A DNA stretch of 64,000 bases from assembly GCA_015068225.1 (NCBI GenBank), contig SVKX01000005.1, positions 27,516 through 91,515 on the forward strand. The letters are read 5' to 3'. How positions within the stretch are numbered: position 1 is the first letter of the stretch; every line of letters starts with the position of its first letter. The DNA comes from Oscillospiraceae bacterium. Its GTDB lineage: Bacteria > Bacillota > Clostridia > Oscillospirales > Oscillospiraceae. Positions 61,786-64,000 of the stretch are shown one piece after another. The position numbers and the translations under genes are program-made. The notes beneath the pieces are model-generated. The model searched no databases. It was not told the origin of the DNA and saw only the letters and a program-made list of their open reading frames with translations.

Positions 61786-63303
61786 ATGGAAATCATTACG
61801 CAAGTAAACGACTCGGTCAACGGCTTCGTCTGGGGTATGTTTGGCCTGGTACTGCTGATCGGTACCGGTATCCTGATGACCGTGGCAACCGGCTTCTTTC
61901 AGGTCAGCCGCATTCGTCACTGGTGGAAGCATACCATTGGCAGTTTGTTTACAAAAAAAGTTATGGGTCACACCAAGGAAAAGGGAACAATTTCTCCCTT
62001 CCAGGCTCTTTGTACTGCATTGGCAGCCACAGTAGGCACCGGTAACATCGCCGGTGTTGCAGCAGCTATTTGCATTGGCGGCGCTGGTGCTGTGTTCTGG
62101 ATGTGGATCGCAGCCTTTTTCGGCATGATGACTAACTATTCCGAAAATGTGCTTGGCATTTACTATCGCCGCCGGAATAAAAATGGCGAGTGGAGTGGCG
62201 GTGCCATGTACTATCTGGCTGACGGTCTGGGCGGCAAAAAGGGCATGCGGATCCCCGGTAAGGTTCTGGCTGTTCTGTTCAGTATTTTTACCCTGTTGGC
62301 CTCCTTCGGTATCGGCTCTATGGGTCAGGTCAACAAGATCGTTGCCAATGTGGCAGCTGCTTTCCCAATCGACCAGCTGGCATCTGTGGAAGTGTTTGGC
62401 GGTGTGAGTCTGTATAATGTGATCCTTGGCGCGGTTGTGATGATTTTGGCTGCCATGATCACTCTGGGCGGCCTGAAGCGAATCGCCAATGCTGCAGAAA
62501 AGATTGTTCCTGTTATGGTCGTACTGTTCGTTGTCGGCAGCATTGTGGTTATTGGTATCAATTATGCCAGCATCCTGCCTGCTTTTGCCGCAATTTTCAA
62601 GGGCGCGTTCCAGCCCATCGCAGCCATCGGCGGCGGTATCGGCGTAATTATCAGCAAGGTTATGACCCAGGGCTTCAAGCGTGGCGTTTTCTCCAACGAG
62701 GCCGGACTTGGCTCCTCCGTCATGGTCCACTCCAATTCCAACGTAAAAGAGCCTGTGCAGCAGGGCATGTGGGGCATCTTTGAGGTGTTTGCCGATACCA
62801 TGATTGTGTGCACCATGACCGCACTGGTGGTTCTGACCAGCGGCGCTTACAATTTGGAAACTGGTGAGATTCTGGCTGGTTACAGTGATTCCACTCTGGT
62901 GGGCGGTGCATTCAATACTGTGTTTGGCTGGGGTAATATCGGCAGCCGTTTCATTGCTATCGCAATGTTCCTCTTTGCCTTCACCACCATTCTGGGCTGG
63001 TCTCACTACGGCAGCAAAGCTTGGGAATACCTGTTCGGTTCCAAGACAACCTTTATTTTCAAGATTATTCACCTGATCACTATTGTGTTGGGTGCAGTAA
63101 TGACCTCCTCTCTGGCGTGGGACATTTCCGACACCTTTAACGGCTTGATGATGTTCCCAAACCTGATCGGTGTTGTGGTGCTGTCGCCTCTGGTTATCAA
63201 GATCACAAAGAACTACATTGCCCGCAAGATCAAAAACAAAGATGTGGAACCCATTCTGTCCTATGACGAAGCCATCCAAAAGGAAGCGGCGGAAAAAAAG
63301 TAA
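61786..63303 (+). CDS. Alanine/glycine:cation symporter (AGCS family)
   Basis: 505 residues, about eleven helices, family AlsT/DagA. Marks: TISPFQALCTALAATVGTGNIAGVAAAI (ligand-binding unwound helix), PIAAIGGGIGVIISKVMTQGFKRGVFSNEAGLGSSVMVHS and FTTILGWSHYGSKAWEYLFG. It takes up glycine or alanine with sodium or protons. ATG 61786 has GGAGGAATC upstream. The glycine riboswitch ahead of it makes glycine the likely regulating ligand, and glycine export or uptake the role. Confidence 0.95.
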   Translation: MEIITQVNDSVNGFVWGMFGLVLLIGTGILMTVATGFFQVSRIRHWWKHTIGSLFTKKVMGHTKEKGTISPFQALCTALAATVGTGNIAGVAAAICIGGAGAVFWMWIAAFFGMMTNYSENVLGIYYRRRNKNGEWSGGAMYYLADGLGGKKGMRIPGKVLAVLFSIFTLLASFGIGSMGQVNKIVANVAAAFPIDQLASVEVFGGVSLYNVILGAVVMILAAMITLGGLKRIANAAEKIVPVMVVLFVVGSIVVIGINYASILPAFAAIFKGAFQPIAAIGGGIGVIISKVMTQGFKRGVFSNEAGLGSSVMVHSNSNVKEPVQQGMWGIFEVFADTMIVCTMTALVVLTSGAYNLETGEILAGYSDSTLVGGAFNTVFGWGNIGSRFIAIAMFLFAFTTILGWSHYGSKAWEYLFGSKTTFIFKIIHLITIVLGAVMTSSLAWDISDTFNGLMMFPNLIGVVVLSPLVIKITKNYIARKIKNKDVEPILSYDEAIQKEAAEKK

Positions 63304-63315
63304 GACAGTATATCT

Positions 63316-63352
63316 AAAAGACAGTCAGCCTTACGGCTGGCTGTCTTTTTTA
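63316..63352 (+). terminator. Terminator of the symporter gene
   Basis: 14 bp stem AAAGACAGTCAGCC / GGCTGGCTGTCTTT, loop TTAC, T6. Confidence 0.9.
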
Positions 63353-63485
63353 CGGTTTATACTTTCATTCCCCGGTGCTTATAACCATATTTTGAGGATG
63401 TGTTTTCACCACAAATGCTTAATTGTGCAGTTTTATTGGACTAATTGCCTGATATGATATTGTCACAAACAAAAAGGAGGGAATC

Positions 63486-63664
63486 ATACGGAAGAAGGTT
63501 GATTTGATTTACAGCGTCGTGTTACAGAATTTTTGCTAAATGAGGCAACTAAGGAAGAAGATGAATACTTTACCGACACCGGTGCCGGTGAGGTGCTTTA
63601 TATGATTTGCTCTGGTTATACACATTTCAAGAAGGAAAATATAACTGGTAAAATCCTTCTCTAG
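63486..63664 (+). pseudogene. Frameshifted small gene remnant
   Basis: AAGGAGGG is followed, where ATG is expected, by ATA, then RKKVDLIYSVVLQNFC and a stop. A shift to the next frame gives RRVTEFLLNEATKEEDEYF, then TDTGAGEVLYMICSGYTHFKKENITGKILL and TAG. The two frames join naturally at VVLQ. Start codon loss and a frameshift indicate decay. Family unknown. Confidence 0.5.
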
Positions 63665-63702
63665 AAGAGAAGGGGCGGTAGTTGGTTTTAGAACGGAGGA
63701 AA

Positions 63703-63762
63703 ATGCTAGGTATATTTACGGAGCGAGGAGCAACCAACGGCGAGATGAAAAGAGTTCGGTGA
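63703..63762 (+). CDS. Very short open frame with good RBS
   Basis: 19 codons (MLGIFTERGATNGEMKRVR) with CGGAGG 4 bases before the ATG. It may be the start of a decayed gene; no support beyond the RBS. Confidence 0.2.
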   Translation: MLGIFTERGATNGEMKRVR

Positions 63763-63805
63763 TAATTGCAAAAATGAGCATATAGATTGAAGCCAAAAGA
63801 GGTAG

Positions 63806-63840
63806 CTCCTGCAAGGCGAAAGCCGAGTGGGAGCTACTGC
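63806..63840 (-). terminator. Terminator after the tRNA-Ala remnant
   Basis: Stem GTAGCTCC / GGAGCTAC around a 20-base loop, flanked by AAAAG and CTTTT on the minus strand. Confidence 0.6.
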
Positions 63841-63848
63841 CTTTTAGG

Positions 63849-63880
63849 TGGGATCGAACCGCTGACCTCTTGGATGCCAT
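63849..63880 (-). pseudogene. 3' fragment of a tRNA-Ala (GGC)
   Basis: Minus strand ATGGCATCCAAGAGG then TCAGCGGTTCGATCCC matches a tRNA-Ala from the anticodon loop to the T-arm. The 5' half is missing and the acceptor end is degenerate with no CCA. The break at the anticodon loop is typical of an integration site remnant. Confidence 0.55.
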
Positions 63881-64000
63881 CGGTAAAATCCGAAAATCCA
63901 ATGTGTCTAATGCGTACATTTACCCCTAAATTGTCCTATATTTCTAACATTTTTTAGACAAAAATCCAAACAAAATTATGCGTCTATCGTGATTCTTGTA
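63881..64000. other. Unassigned AT-rich end of window
   Basis: No gene, RNA or repeat recognised. Confidence 0.4.

Overview
The window looks like a chromosome segment of a gut-type Firmicute, class Clostridia, most likely family Oscillospiraceae (Clostridium cluster IV). The grounds are strong AGGAGG ribosome sites, consensus TTGACA/TATAAT promoters, the rplU-prp-rpmA-obg order with an L27 that carries a cleavable N-terminal extension, a PPi-dependent phosphofructokinase, a second divergent type II topoisomerase, RecD2, families such as DUF5662, DUF6062 and YitT, and an ATP synthase c subunit with the sodium-binding residue set. Species is not determinable from the sequence alone.

Layout. 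1-7 kb: end of glycogen phosphorylase, prfC, a membrane glycosyltransferase, divergent fba and pfp (glycolysis), a VanZ-like protein. 7-13.5 kb: a DUF362 protein, then a leftward cluster of an AraC regulator, ymdB, an SbcD-like nuclease, a YhaN/SbcC-like ATPase and a small cysteine-rich protein. 13.6-16 kb: the rplU-prp-rpmA-obg operon. 16-26 kb: NusG domain II protein, tRNA-Val, an AEC transporter, an ABC/FtsX exporter, a GH2 glycosidase, a lipoprotein, tRNA-Gln, DUF5662, tRNA-Arg and a membrane-anchored PIG-L deacetylase with a pentapeptide repeat. 27-35.5 kb: mutY, a PHP phosphatase, the divergent topoisomerase pair, YitT and a transglutaminase-like lipoprotein. 35.6-46.3 kb: tRNA-Gly, a zinc-ribbon protein, a lipoprotein, asnS and the complete F-type ATP synthase operon. 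46.6-51.6 kb: a small membrane protein, recD2, comF, mreB/mbl and DUF6062. 51.7-60.7 kb: a sugar locus with an aldose epimerase, an AGE-family epimerase, a GH112 galacto-N-biose/lacto-N-biose phosphorylase, an ABC sugar importer and an AraC regulator, pointing to mucin or milk-glycan disaccharide use. 60.7-64 kb: small-gene remnants, a tandem glycine riboswitch driving an alanine/glycine symporter, a frameshifted small gene and a tRNA-Ala 3' remnant.

The most unusual signal is non-coding. Every one of the four intact tRNA genes (Val, Gln, Arg, Gly) is followed by its own terminator and then by an 85-115 bp GC-rich, multi-hairpin element. The ends of each element are inverted copies of that tRNA's own T-arm, and beyond the element lies a direct copy of that tRNA's 3' end, often with a second terminator. 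A decayed further copy sits beyond the tRNA-Gln element. A second, unrelated repeat family (about 100 bp, TGTCATTCCGAG...CGCAATGACA) occurs twice, once between the topoisomerase genes and once inside the ATP synthase operon.
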